DNA of 64,000 nt from Enteractinococcus fodinae (lineage in GTDB: Bacteria > Actinomycetota > Actinomycetes > Actinomycetales > Micrococcaceae): assembly GCF_031458395.1 (NCBI RefSeq), contig NZ_JAVDYJ010000001.1, positions 1 through 64,000 of the forward strand, read 5' to 3'. The stretch's first letter is position 1. Each line of letters starts with the position of its first letter. Below the pieces are notes generated by a model. That model made no database searches. It was not told where the DNA came from and saw only the letters and a list, made by a program, of their open reading frames with translations. Shown in pieces: positions 36,247 through 45,749 of the stretch. A program made the translations under genes and the position numbers.

Positions 36247-37548
36247 CTATCCCTGGCGCGGTTCTGAGTTCCGGGCAGTCGAGTGGTGCGGTGGGATCAC
36301 GCCGTTGATTCGGTAGTTACCCACAGCCTGGGTACGATAAATTAAAGGTGTGTGGCTAGCGATGGTACGCGCATTGAGCCAGTGCTGGTGCAATTGATTG
36401 GATGCGATCGTCGCGGATGCTCCCCCGACTTCAAAAATCTGATTGGTGGCATCCAAAATGAGTTCTGAGACCACCAGACTAGCTTCAGATAGTGCAATAT
36501 TTGCTCTCGTGTGCGCATCTAGAAAGACCGGGTCTTCCAGATCGGTATGCCCTTGAATTTGCACATAGGACTGCTCTGCAACGGCTGCTACACCTCGCAC
36601 GATGTGTCGAGCTGCGGACACTTTGGCGGAGGCTTTCCCGATGACTTCATGTACCAGAGGATCTTCTGCAGGGGTCTCTGCTGTTGCGTGGTTGTAGGTC
36701 CGGCGTCGAGTGGCAACGTACTGGGTAATATCTTTTATCGCCGCTTGGCCTATGCCGGTTTGGGTAGCAATTAAGGCGATCCACAAGATCGTGTACGAGA
36801 GCACTCCGGTGGGCACATCGAATTCCTGGAGCCGGTTTTCAAGCACGGGAACCTCGTCGAGAATGGTCGTACCCGAAGCGGTGAGTCGTTGCCCAAAACC
36901 ATTCCAATCGTCGATTCGTTTGACACCAGGGTGTTCTGCGTCGACGATTGCAAACAATGGTCCTTCGTCTTCATCAGCTGCACGCGACGCTGAAATGAGA
37001 AGGTAGTCGGCAAAGATCGCGCCAGTTGAATAAAATTTGTCGCCGGTCAGATGAGCAATGACTCCACCGGACGTGGGTTCCGCGTCGGTCCAATACACCG
37101 GGCGCTTGCCCGCTGCAGGGGGGAGTTCAACCAGGGCGTTACCAAAGATTTTGCCCTTGGCCACCTCAGCAAGCCACCATGCAGAGACTGCCCCTTGAGA
37201 TTCATTCTGATGCTGTTCTGTGAACATGAAGTGCCCGTGTAGGGCTTGAGGTAAATTTGAATCTGCTTGTCCGAGGTCAACTAAGAGTTCGGCTAATTGC
37301 GGCAGGGATGCACCAATTCCACCATGCTCTCGAGCTAGACGAACGCGAGTAAAACCCGAGGTCCGCAATTTTTCAAAGGCATCAAACGCTAGTTCATGGT
37401 CTTGCTCCCGTTGCCTTGCACCAGCAGCGATCGTTTCGAACACCGGTGCAAAATGTTGGTGTAATTGCAGGTCAGTGGGCGAAACGTGTTCCGTAGCTTG
37501 TAGGAGCTGTTCGAACGTTGGTAGTGCAATAGTTGAAGTAGAAGTCAT
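36247..37548 (-). CDS. Acyl-CoA dehydrogenase-fold flavin enzyme, SfnB/DszC-like, probable sulfur acquisition
   Basis: 433 residues in the acyl-CoA dehydrogenase fold: an N-terminal helical domain (FEKLRTSGFTRVRLAREHGGIG), a beta domain with GDKFYSTGAIFADYLLISA, and a C-terminal helical domain. The pattern is closer to SfnB/DszC-type FMN monooxygenases than to beta-oxidation enzymes, which suggests organosulfur or sulfone breakdown. A SAM-type riboswitch in its leader supports that: the gene would be on when S-adenosylmethionine is low. It stands alone. The exact substrate is unknown, and a plain acyl-CoA dehydrogenase remains possible. Confidence 0.75.
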   Translation of the reverse strand: MTSTSTIALPTFEQLLQATEHVSPTDLQLHQHFAPVFETIAAGARQREQDHELAFDAFEKLRTSGFTRVRLAREHGGIGASLPQLAELLVDLGQADSNLPQALHGHFMFTEQHQNESQGAVSAWWLAEVAKGKIFGNALVELPPAAGKRPVYWTDAEPTSGGVIAHLTGDKFYSTGAIFADYLLISASRAADEDEGPLFAIVDAEHPGVKRIDDWNGFGQRLTASGTTILDEVPVLENRLQEFDVPTGVLSYTILWIALIATQTGIGQAAIKDITQYVATRRRTYNHATAETPAEDPLVHEVIGKASAKVSAARHIVRGVAAVAEQSYVQIQGHTDLEDPVFLDAHTRANIALSEASLVVSELILDATNQIFEVGGASATIASNQLHQHWLNARTIASHTPLIYRTQAVGNYRINGVIPPHHSTARNSEPRQG

Positions 37549-37660
37549 CGGTTTTCACTCGTTTCATGAAATTCGTGGCACTTCCGCACACGACAGCTCG
37601 CGCATATTGGGGAGCTTCAGTGAGAGGCACCATACTTGCCCACGATTTTTTCGCTGGGCC

Positions 37661-37741
37661 GAATCATCACCTAGAGCACCCCACTACGGTGAGAGGGTTG
37701 CTGTCCGGGTAGCTAGGGCTATACGCCGGATCTCAAGATTC
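37661..37741 (-). promoter_or_regulatory. SAM riboswitch (SAM-I/SAM-IV class)
   Basis: Read leftward, GAATC (5') and GATTC (3') close the outer stem. Inside are TCCGG...CCGGA enclosing AGC-CCTA-GCT, then the core CAGCAACCCTC, a short hairpin, and GGGGTGCTCTAGGTGATGA. The CAGCAACC...GGTGCT...GGTGATGA order is that of actinobacterial SAM-IV aptamers. The next bases can form GCCCA/TGGGC, a possible expression platform. It lies 113 bases before the flavin-enzyme gene. Confidence 0.72.
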
Positions 37742-37775
37742 TGTATTGCACTATAGCCTCGATTCACGACATGCA

Positions 37776-38207
37776 TCAATTGGGAGCCAAGAAATAACCT
37801 TCAGTGAAGCAACGAATCTTCATAAGTCGCCATAACTTTTCATTATTCATAAAGTCACGCCGGCGCGCACGCCGATTAATCTGGCAGTCTTGAACGAGCA
37901 GTTTCGGTCGAGCCTTGACGATGCGCGCAAATCTCGGCCAGCGGTACGATAGGGCATCCAGCGCCAGGCTCCAGAAAAAGATGGTGAGCACCAGAATGTC
38001 GGAAAGTGAGCTAGCATCTCCTTGCAGACCTACCCCGGCGGCATCGGCCGCATGGACGATGAGCAGATCGGTCAGTCCAAGACCGCCGGATTCTCGCTGT
38101 CCAACGATTCATAGCAGCAACATGAGGCCCAGAGAGGTCAACGTCCCACGGACTATCACTTCCCACACGGGTACGGTGGGGATGAGCATGTCTAGCAACG
38201 TCTGCAT
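37776..38207 (-). pseudogene. DUF421 (YetF-like) membrane protein gene, broken by a nonsense codon
   Basis: From an ATG behind GGAGG, the frame reads MQTLLDMLIPTVPVWEVIVRG, then GLMLLL, then TGA, then IVGQRESGGLGLTDLLIV and FFWSLALDALSYRWPRFARIVKARP. This is the DUF421 pattern, in which an arginine normally stands at the TGA, so one C-to-T change of CGA explains it. The C-terminal part is also short: after RRRDF the conserved ending is lost at LAPN. Read as a decayed gene. Confidence 0.75.
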
Positions 38208-38322
38208 GGGGACCTCCGAATGAGCAATGCTTCATCATGGCCGCTCATTTCCCCTGCTGTCTAGATCATGCACTCCCTTCAAACCTGGGCGACGAGGCCT
38301 CTTTGACGGGTGCTAAGGCGTC

Positions 38323-39762
38323 TCATGGAAGTTCTAGCGTCTCTATCTCGTCGAAGAACACATCGAACTGATAGTCCAGCAGTAACTGGGCCAGAAAACC
38401 TGCCGTTTGCAGATCCGGTACCCAGTTCAACACGACCCAGGCGGCATTATCCACGGACTGGCGCATGGCACGCTCGTAGAGCACCGCGGTGCCAGGGTCG
38501 CCCTCGGCAGCTTCTTCAACGAGCTGGCGAGTTTCGAAGATATCGGAGGAGACTGTGCCGATGACGCCACGATCCTGAAGTTTTTCGACCCGGGCCACGA
38601 GGTCCTCGACATACATCTGTCGAAGTTCCTCGGACGCGACCTCGGGATGCGGGTAGAGGCATTGCGAAGCCCAGGCGATGCCCATGGTGGCTTCGAGACG
38701 AGCACGGACTAGCGTCTCATCCCAGGGTTCCGGCGGAGTGTCTCCCTGGAGTGCACGCGTGATCATGGAGAGTTCATAGATCATCTGCTGGGCCGCACCG
38801 TCCAGGGTGGACACATCGGTTTGGCGGATTGGGTCGGGTTGGGGCGGGAAGCCGTCATCCTGGACGGGCTCGTCCGCATCCATTGGACGCAGGTCCAATT
38901 CGTGGACGATGGCCAGCTGCAAGCCTTCTTGCGGCAATCGGAACACCGGGTTCGCACCTTGCTCCAGAGCTTCGCCGGAAAGTTCTTGACCGAGCTCAGC
39001 GCCCACCGATGGCAGGATGCGATCCACCAAGCGAGCGTAGTTTCCTGACATAAAATGTGTGAGTAATTTGCGATTCCCGATCGTCGGTGCCCCATAGTTC
39101 AGCACAATGTGCGTGCCGAGCCGGCAGACGTCGTCAACATGTTGCCGGGAAAGGTACGTTGCATCGCCGGTCCGGCCCTGCATGTTCAAATCACGGTGGT
39201 ACTGATAGACCGCACCGGTCAGCAACACCTGCAACCAACCGTAGACGCCGTGCGTCTGGATCAACTGCTGATGGGCCTGCACGACCTGAACTACCTGGGG
39301 TTTGGCCGCCAAGTTCCCAGCACGACTCGTCCATTTGGCAAACTCGGCGGTCGCTGTCGGTCCGTAGAGCTCGAAGCTGCGTTCGGTCAGCTTCTGGCCC
39401 GAAGTGGCCAGGGCTTTGAGACCACTCAGCTGACGGTGGCGTGCCAGGATGTTGTCGGTGTCAATTTGATAATCGGTCACGGCGCTATCGTACAAGCTCT
39501 CGGCAAGCTCGGCGTGATGTTGGTGCAGGTTCTCCGGGTGTCCCTTCACTTGGGAACGACAAGCATACGCTCCTCGGGCCGCAAGGTGTAAAGGATATAC
39601 CCGCATTTGCATTCTCAAGGTGCGCCATCGACCCGAGATGCGCGTAATCAAATGTCGGTAGAGTTGATGTTTTGTTTGACTGTACTCACCTCCTCGCTGA
39701 GCAACAGGCCCACATCCTGGTCCCCTCTCAGCTTGCAGCATCCGGTGGTATAGAGGAATCAT
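38323..39762 (-). CDS. Hypothetical protein, 479 residues
   Basis: I do not recognise this protein. It appears soluble and mainly helical, with no signal peptide or membrane helix. It is rich in Gln/Glu/Leu from residue 60 on, and has a Pro/Asp-rich break near 290-310 (DADEPVQDDGFPPQPDP). The first 50 residues look less protein-like, so the true start may be a later ATG near residue 50 (MQMRVYPL), although none has a clear ribosome site. It stands alone between a pseudogene and a divergent hypothetical gene. Confidence 0.55.
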   Translation of the reverse strand: MIPLYHRMLQAERGPGCGPVAQRGGEYSQTKHQLYRHLITRISGRWRTLRMQMRVYPLHLAARGAYACRSQVKGHPENLHQHHAELAESLYDSAVTDYQIDTDNILARHRQLSGLKALATSGQKLTERSFELYGPTATAEFAKWTSRAGNLAAKPQVVQVVQAHQQLIQTHGVYGWLQVLLTGAVYQYHRDLNMQGRTGDATYLSRQHVDDVCRLGTHIVLNYGAPTIGNRKLLTHFMSGNYARLVDRILPSVGAELGQELSGEALEQGANPVFRLPQEGLQLAIVHELDLRPMDADEPVQDDGFPPQPDPIRQTDVSTLDGAAQQMIYELSMITRALQGDTPPEPWDETLVRARLEATMGIAWASQCLYPHPEVASEELRQMYVEDLVARVEKLQDRGVIGTVSSDIFETRQLVEEAAEGDPGTAVLYERAMRQSVDNAAWVVLNWVPDLQTAGFLAQLLLDYQFDVFFDEIETLELP

Positions 39763-39864
39763 TTCGATGTGAGATCGGATGGTTGTCGGCAGACCAAGCG
39801 GAGTGAGATATCATCCAGACTCGACAGGCATCTTTGTTCTTTTCGGTCCAAATGATGGAGTTTT

Positions 39865-40545
39865 ATGTTGATTACTGCCACGGAGGATCCGTCCCTTTAC
39901 GTAAGAATGAATGACGGCATAACTATCGCAGTGGCAATCTTTGCTGTAATTATCTCGATTATCGCCATGATCACTGGCCATACTCGGGAGACGGAGGCGA
40001 ATGAGATTGCTCGGGAAGCTCGAGATGAAGCGCGGCGTGCCAACCAGATCGCCCATGAGGCCTTGACCATTGGGACTATGGATTCGAAGAGACAATACGC
40101 GATAAGCCTCCAACCACTAGTCGAGGCGGCCGCGGGGGTTGATGACTACCTCCGCCTGATGACATACGGTGCAACCCCCCGCGAGTACGAGGTTAAGGCT
40201 TCCGAGATTCAGTCTCTGCTGTCAGAAGCGTCAGGCATTCCAGCTGCCGGTTCGCTCGCCCAGAAGTACATCATTTACGGGCTTCATATGATGATGTTCG
40301 CAGTGTCTTTCAGTGTTCAACTCACCGTGTACGAGGGCCCACAGCGGGAAGCGTTCTTCGACTTAAACGACGAGGTGCGTAACCGACTGGGGCGATATTC
40401 CCACGCGCTCCGTGGAGTTCCCTTAGAAAGCGAGAACAGCAAAAAGCTGGAAGAAAAGGTAAAACTGGCAGCAGTAGACTTGGAATTCATCGCCCGCGCC
40501 AACCGTAAGGCTATGGCCCGGGATATTAATTCTCACGACGATTGA
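39865..40545 (+). CDS. Hypothetical membrane-anchored coiled-coil protein
   Basis: 226 residues. One membrane helix near 18-37 (GITIAVAIFAVIISIIAMITG) is followed by a charged coiled coil (ETEANEIAREARDEARRANQIAHEA), then a helical domain with no known motif. The build is that of an inner-membrane protein with a cytoplasmic body. The ATG has ATGGAG upstream. GC looks a little lower than in the core genes. Function unknown. Confidence 0.65.
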   Translation: MLITATEDPSLYVRMNDGITIAVAIFAVIISIIAMITGHTRETEANEIAREARDEARRANQIAHEALTIGTMDSKRQYAISLQPLVEAAAGVDDYLRLMTYGATPREYEVKASEIQSLLSEASGIPAAGSLAQKYIIYGLHMMMFAVSFSVQLTVYEGPQREAFFDLNDEVRNRLGRYSHALRGVPLESENSKKLEEKVKLAAVDLEFIARANRKAMARDINSHDD

Positions 40546-40823
40546 CCTGGGAATTATAGCTCCATATGTTCCGCTCCTCGACGCGGGGCGACCCCAGGCG
40601 CCGAAACCCAAGGCTAGTGAGCTCTAAGAAGCCCCAGGGTGGGTTGCTCCTACCGATGGCGCTGGGACGAGTTTGCGTCTCGTATCTCATACCCGCTTTT
40701 ACGCACCTTGGTTACTAGCATTGACTCACTCCGCCAACCGAAGTTGCGAGTCATAGCTTCACTCTTCTGCCGGCAAGATGATGAGCGTAGCCTATATAGA
40801 GCTAATGAATCTGAAGGAGAGCC

Positions 40824-41258
40824 GTGGCAAAAACCGCCAATAAAATGCAACCCACCGATGTCGATCCAGAGGAATTTATCGACCAGGTCGAAAACGCCAC
40901 GCGCCGTGCGGATGCCGAACGCATGGTAGAAATCATGCGTGATATTACCGGTGAAGAACCCGTGATGTGGGGGCCGAGCATCATTGGGTTTGGGAGCTAT
41001 CACTACGTGTACGAATCAGGTCGAGAAGGGGATGCACCTGCTGCGGGTTTTAGCCCGCGGAAAGCGAACCTGGTCGTGTACTTGATGAATAACTTCACCG
41101 AACAGCACTCGGAGAAATTAGCGGAGCTAGGTCCGCATAAGGCAAGTAAAGCCTGTCTCTATCTGACGAAGCTCGACAAGGTCGATGAAGACATACTGCG
41201 GTTTTTGATCAATGATTCCTACGAGATGATCAAAGAGATGTATCCCGATCAGAACTGA
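40824..41258 (+). CDS. DUF1801 domain protein
   Basis: 144 residues. The region DAERMVEIMRDITGEEPVMWGPSIIGFGSYHY and the later KANLVVYLMNNF are typical of DUF1801 (YdhG-like) proteins, small single-domain proteins without proven activity. The GTG start has AAGGAG six bases upstream. Stand-alone gene; the 278-base gap before it holds no other feature I can name. Confidence 0.85.
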   Translation: MAKTANKMQPTDVDPEEFIDQVENATRRADAERMVEIMRDITGEEPVMWGPSIIGFGSYHYVYESGREGDAPAAGFSPRKANLVVYLMNNFTEQHSEKLAELGPHKASKACLYLTKLDKVDEDILRFLINDSYEMIKEMYPDQN

Positions 41259-41283
41259 ACATAGCGCACGCCCCCGAATACAC

Positions 41284-41595
41284 TCAGGCTTCCGTACTAC
41301 GTAGCGGCGAACCGACGACGTTAAAGTCTTGACTCTCGAATTGTCCGGTCAGCATCGGCACGACCTCATCGATGGCAGCTTTCACGTCGGGGAGCTGCAG
41401 GGACCCCTGGTGTGCTTCGGCGGTCTCCCATAGTTCCATGGCGTAGACGGTATCTGGTTCGCCATCTTTGGTCCCGACTTCATAGAGCAGGCACCCTGCA
41501 TCTCTGAGCTCGGGGCGCAACCGCGTCAGGATTTCCACAACAGCATCGCGTTTGCCGGGTTGAGCCACCAGTGAGCCCATGTGCGCATAAGTCAT
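41284..41595 (-). CDS. Antibiotic biosynthesis monooxygenase (ABM) domain protein
   Basis: About 103 residues: MTYAHMGSLVAQPGKRDAVV begins the ferredoxin-like ABM fold, and CLLYEVGTKDGEPDTVYAMELWET continues it. Members act as small oxygenases or quinone-binding dimers; substrate unknown. I start it at the ATG before TYAH, because the open frame upstream overlaps the amidase gene and has no domain. Confidence 0.82.
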   Translation of the reverse strand: MTYAHMGSLVAQPGKRDAVVEILTRLRPELRDAGCLLYEVGTKDGEPDTVYAMELWETAEAHQGSLQLPDVKAAIDEVVPMLTGQFESQDFNVVGSPLRSTEA

Positions 41596-41659
41596 GCCGT
41601 TAGTGTAGCGGCAGACCGGTGCCAGAAACAGAGTGCTTCCTGCGAATTTCCGAAGAACT

Positions 41660-42937
41660 TTAGTCCTCGATTTCTCCGCGAAGAAGGGCTTCGACCTGTT
41701 CAGCGATGCTGAGTAGGGCTGTGTCGCACTCTGGTTTACCGATGAGCTGGAGGCCAATTGGGATGGGTTGTTCCGCGCCCGGGATGGGCAGGGTGATCGC
41801 GGGAAACCCGACCACATTCCAAGGGGACGTGAAATGAGCGAGCGCTCCCCACACCTGCTCCAGGCCCGAATCATCCTGCACGGTACGTTGACCAATCCCA
41901 GGAGTTTCGATAGCCAACGTGGGGCTCACCAAGACATCGTAGTCTTGGAAGAGCTCCGAGAGTTCATGACGTTGCTGCTGGGCAGCGTTCAGTGCTGTCA
42001 GGTAGTCCTCGAAGGTCACCCCGAAGAGATTTCCGATACGTTGGCGAATCTCATCGTCGTACAGCTCAGGAGCGACCCGAGATAGGCCGTCGTGGATCAT
42101 CGAACCTTCCCACCCAATGATGCTCAGATAAAGCCGCCGAAGAATCTCAAGATCAACGTGCGGAGTTTCCAGCAGAGTATTCGACTTCGCGTCGAGACGT
42201 TTAAGCGTATGTACCAAACCGCTCTCCACTCGTGAGGCCATCCCAGTAAGCGACGAACTTGGAAGCACTCCGAAGCGTAATGGCCGGTGCGCTCGCACGG
42301 GCCGCTGCGCATCATCTGCGACCTCGTGGAGCGCTTCCCATACTGTGACAAGCGTGGAAACGTCTCGGCCCACCAACCCAGGGGTATCTAAGGATGGCGA
42401 CAGGGGAAATATGCCCTCTGAACTCAGTGTCCCGTAGGTAGGTTTGAACCCCACGACGCCGTTGAGCGCCGCTGGGATCCGGATGGAGCCTGCCGTATCC
42501 GTCCCCACGGCTGCGGGCACGATGCCTAAGGCAACAGCTACCGCGGATCCACCACTTGAGCCACCGGCCATGAGCGAAGGATCCCAGGCGTTTCGTACCG
42601 CTCCGGCGAAACTGACATCACCGGTGGTGCCAAACGAGAACTGGTGGGCTTGGGTTTTTCCTACCACCGAGGCGCCCGCCGCCACCAGCTGGTCGATAAG
42701 TCTTGCACTGCGAGGTTGCAGCGCAGTGAACCGAGAGCCAGCTGCGGTGGGCATGCCCTGGCAGTCGATGACGTCCTTGACGGCGATCGGCAAGCCGGCG
42801 AGTGGGAGTGAGTCGGCTTTTTCGTCTGCCAGGGGCTGCTCCGGCACGTAGACGAAGCAGTTATGACCACTTCCGATTTCCGCCTGGGCCATCTGGAGCG
42901 ACTCGAGCGGAGATGAGGGCAAAAACGTTGAGCTCAT
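41660..42937 (-). CDS. Amidase (amidase-signature family)
   Basis: About 425 residues. The Ser-cisSer-Lys triad is present: lysine in LPIAVKDVIDC, cis-serine in GGSSGGSAVAVA and the nucleophile in GTDTAGSIRIPA. It hydrolyses an amide; the sequence resembles stand-alone AtzF/allophanate-type or general amidases rather than GatA, since no gatC or gatB is near. I use the ATG of MSSTF; the open frame extends 17 codons to a GTG. Confidence 0.86.
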   Translation of the reverse strand: MSSTFLPSSPLESLQMAQAEIGSGHNCFVYVPEQPLADEKADSLPLAGLPIAVKDVIDCQGMPTAAGSRFTALQPRSARLIDQLVAAGASVVGKTQAHQFSFGTTGDVSFAGAVRNAWDPSLMAGGSSGGSAVAVALGIVPAAVGTDTAGSIRIPAALNGVVGFKPTYGTLSSEGIFPLSPSLDTPGLVGRDVSTLVTVWEALHEVADDAQRPVRAHRPLRFGVLPSSSLTGMASRVESGLVHTLKRLDAKSNTLLETPHVDLEILRRLYLSIIGWEGSMIHDGLSRVAPELYDDEIRQRIGNLFGVTFEDYLTALNAAQQQRHELSELFQDYDVLVSPTLAIETPGIGQRTVQDDSGLEQVWGALAHFTSPWNVVGFPAITLPIPGAEQPIPIGLQLIGKPECDTALLSIAEQVEALLRGEIED

Positions 42938-43006
42938 AGGTGTGAGTATGCCAAAGATACCTCCTACGAGACGGTAGTTGATGTTCACTGCCTCTTTGGA
43001 GAATGA

Positions 43007-43038
43007 AAAACGCCACCGAAATAGATCGGTGGCGTTTT
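43007..43038 (-). terminator. Terminator after inositol-phosphate synthase gene
   Basis: 13-bp perfect stem AAAACGCCACCGA / TCGGTGGCGTTTT with a six-base loop, 14 bases past the ino1 stop. In leftward reading it ends in a U tract. Confidence 0.88.
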
Positions 43039-43051
43039 GTAGAGAAGTCTT

Positions 43052-44140
43052 TTAGCGCTCGATGTCTCCCGAGATGAAGGCCTCGACGAGGTCATGCGCG
43101 TGGTCATCGTGGTGCTGGATGGGCGGCGACTTCATGAAGTAGCTGGAAGCAGACAGGATCGGTCCGCCGACCTTGCGATCCAGAGCGATCTTGGCCGCAC
43201 GGATCGCGTCGATGATGACGCCGGCCGAGTTCGGAGCATCCCAAACTTCGAGCTTGTACTCCAGCGACACCGGGGCATCGCCAAAGTTGCGACCCTCCAA
43301 CCGAACGAAGGCCCACTTGCGGTCATCCAACCAGGACACGTAGTCCGAAGGTCCGATGTGCACATCCTCGTCGGCCATGCCGGCTTTCATGTTCGAGGTG
43401 ACGGCCTGGGTCTTAGAGATCTTCTTGGACTCAAGACGATCGCGTTCCAACATGTTCTTGAAATCCATGTTGCCGCCAACGTTGAGCTGGTAGGTCCGAT
43501 CCACAGTCACGCCGCGGGACTCGAACAGCGCAGCCAGTGCACGGTGGGTGATGGTTGCCCCGATCTGGGATTTGATGTCATCACCAATGATCGGCACACC
43601 GGCGTCGGTAAATTTCTGGGCCCAGCACTCATCGGAGGCAATGAAGACGGGCAGCGCGTTGACGAAGGCCACACCGGCATCGATCGCAGCCTGGGCGTAG
43701 AATTTCGCGGCCTCTTCGGAACCGACCGGCAGGTAGCAGACGAGCACATCGACCTGATCGTCTTTGAGCTGCTGGACGACATCGACGGGTTCGGCATCGG
43801 ATTCTTCGATGGTTTCTCGATAGTATTTGCCCAGCCCATCAAGGGTCGGTCCGCGCAGCACCTTCACACCGATCTCAGGAACGTCGGTGAGTTTGATCGT
43901 GTTATTTTCGGAGGCGCGCATCGCTTCGGAGATGTCGAGCCCAACTTTTTTGGCGTCGACGTCGAAGGCGGTGACAAATTCCAGGTCGGACACGTGATAG
44001 TCGCCGAATTGGACATGCATGAGACCTGGTACGGTGTCATCGACCGAGGCGTTTTTGTAGTACTCCACGCCTTCGATCAGTGAGGTAGCGCAGTTGCCCA
44101 GACCGGCGATTGCAACGCGAACTTTTTGGTTGGACAGCAC
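43052..44140 (-). CDS. ino1: Inositol-3-phosphate synthase
   Basis: This 362-residue NAD-dependent enzyme turns glucose 6-phosphate into myo-inositol 3-phosphate, the source of phosphatidylinositol and mycothiol in actinobacteria. It has the Rossmann motif [30 protein letters not shown] and [18 protein letters not shown]. It is divergent from a mannosyltransferase-like membrane protein, which suits phosphatidylinositol-mannoside or lipoglycan synthesis. The spacer carries a short repeat, ACTGT-N8-ACAGT, at about 44184-44201. Confidence 0.95.
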   Translation of the reverse strand: MLSNQKVRVAIAGLGNCATSLIEGVEYYKNASVDDTVPGLMHVQFGDYHVSDLEFVTAFDVDAKKVGLDISEAMRASENNTIKLTDVPEIGVKVLRGPTLDGLGKYYRETIEESDAEPVDVVQQLKDDQVDVLVCYLPVGSEEAAKFYAQAAIDAGVAFVNALPVFIASDECWAQKFTDAGVPIIGDDIKSQIGATITHRALAALFESRGVTVDRTYQLNVGGNMDFKNMLERDRLESKKISKTQAVTSNMKAGMADEDVHIGPSDYVSWLDDRKWAFVRLEGRNFGDAPVSLEYKLEVWDAPNSAGVIIDAIRAAKIALDRKVGGPILSASSYFMKSPPIQHHDDHAHDLVEAFISGDIER

Positions 44141-44261
44141 GAAACTCCTTGCGGTGAAAAACTGTGGCTGAGGCTTTTAACTCACTGTATTGTACGACAG
44201 TTCAACCAACCCACCGCCCACGTGATGCGTAATTCCCACTCAGATCGGTAGACTTCTGCTC

Positions 44262-45749
44262 ATGGCGAGTGCACATGATGATCTCACGGCAGAAGATCCA
44301 CGACAACAGCTCGCCAAATCTGAACACAGCCGCATCGCACCGCGCGGCAAATACACGCTCCCCGGCCGAATTCGAGCCTTTTGGCGCCCGGGACATCTGC
44401 TGGTCTTACTGACCATCGCGGCAGCCCTGGTAGCGGTCCTGCTGAAAACCCCGTGCAGGGTCGGTGGCTGGGGTGTTCCGGACGTTTATCTGGGCGGATG
44501 CTATTCAGACTGGACCGGATTGTGGACTTCGCGCGGTTTCGCCGAAAACCCGTGGGCGCCATTTCAACCCGATGGGTCATTCGAGTATCCGGTGTTGATT
44601 TCGGTCGTGGCCTCGGTCCTGGCCTGGCTGGCCCACGCGCTGACCGGCATCGTAGAGGCCCTGGGCGTCGATGCCGGACCCAACCTGGTGTTCTACGATC
44701 TGAATTTCTTAGCCGTGGTCGCCCTATGGATTGTCACGGTGCTCCTCGTGGCCAAACTCGCCGGTATTCGCTACTGGGACGCAACCATGGTCGCGGTGGC
44801 CCCGGGGATCATCTTTGCCGGGTTCATCAACTGGGACATGTGGGCGGTCGCCCTGATGGTCGGAGCAATGTGGGCGTTCGCCAAGCACCGGTACATCATC
44901 TCCGGGGTGCTCATCGGCCTGGGCGTCGCCGTGAAGCTCTTTCCTTTATTCCTGCTGGGCGCGATCGCCGTGCTCGCGATCCGCACCGCCCGCTACTATC
45001 CATTGGTCGTCACCGCAGCGGCCGCCGCCGTGACGTGGTTCTTAGTCAACCTGCCGATGATGATGTTCAACCCCGAGGCCTGGGCGGTCTTCTACGAGTT
45101 CTCGGCCGACCGTCCACCGGGCTGGTCCTCTATCTGGCACGCCTACGGGGTCGCCACCGGCGACACGATCACCGGTGCAGAACTGTCCGGCTACGCCTTC
45201 TGGTCGTTCCTCATCCTGTGCATCGTCATCGCGGTCATTGGGCTGACCACCCGACACCGCCCCCGGCTAGCGCAACTGATGTTTCTGATCGTGGCCGCAT
45301 TTTTACTGGTCAATAAGGTCTACTCGCCGCAGTTTGTGCTGTGGCTGATCCCGCTATTGGTACTGGCCCTGCCTAACTGGCGGGATTTCTTGATCTTCTC
45401 GGTCATCGAGCTGCTGCACTTCTGGGCGATCTGGGGCTACCTGGCCAGCCTGGGTTCCGAGTACGAATCCCAACACCAACTCGACGAAAACCTCTACCTT
45501 GCCGCGGTGGCCGGGCACGTGGTTATGCTCATCTATTTGATGATGCGAGTCGTCCTCGACATGTATGACCCCGGCGGTGACCCGGTCCGCAACAGCCTGG
45601 CCAAAGCCGCCCACCCACAGGTACCCATCGACGACCCGGGTGGGGCAGAATTTGATGGCGCCGCAGATCGATTCGTATTGCGCCGGCGTGACACAGCTCC
45701 CCCTGACCTATCGCGCGACATAGACTCGAAGCATGACGCAATACCTTGA
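44262..45749 (+). CDS. Polytopic mannosyltransferase-like membrane protein (GT87/DUF2029)
   Basis: 495 residues with about ten membrane helices. DUF2029/GT87-type pattern: YSDWTGLWTSRGFAENPWAPF near 85, where the acidic residue after the first helix is expected to be catalytic, followed by FEYPVLISVVAS. These enzymes use polyprenyl-phosphate-mannose to extend lipoglycans outside the membrane. It faces the inositol-phosphate synthase gene, consistent with phosphatidylinositol mannoside chemistry. The last 17 bases overlap the aminopeptidase start. Confidence 0.82.
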   Translation: MASAHDDLTAEDPRQQLAKSEHSRIAPRGKYTLPGRIRAFWRPGHLLVLLTIAAALVAVLLKTPCRVGGWGVPDVYLGGCYSDWTGLWTSRGFAENPWAPFQPDGSFEYPVLISVVASVLAWLAHALTGIVEALGVDAGPNLVFYDLNFLAVVALWIVTVLLVAKLAGIRYWDATMVAVAPGIIFAGFINWDMWAVALMVGAMWAFAKHRYIISGVLIGLGVAVKLFPLFLLGAIAVLAIRTARYYPLVVTAAAAAVTWFLVNLPMMMFNPEAWAVFYEFSADRPPGWSSIWHAYGVATGDTITGAELSGYAFWSFLILCIVIAVIGLTTRHRPRLAQLMFLIVAAFLLVNKVYSPQFVLWLIPLLVLALPNWRDFLIFSVIELLHFWAIWGYLASLGSEYESQHQLDENLYLAAVAGHVVMLIYLMMRVVLDMYDPGGDPVRNSLAKAAHPQVPIDDPGGAEFDGAADRFVLRRRDTAPPDLSRDIDSKHDAIP

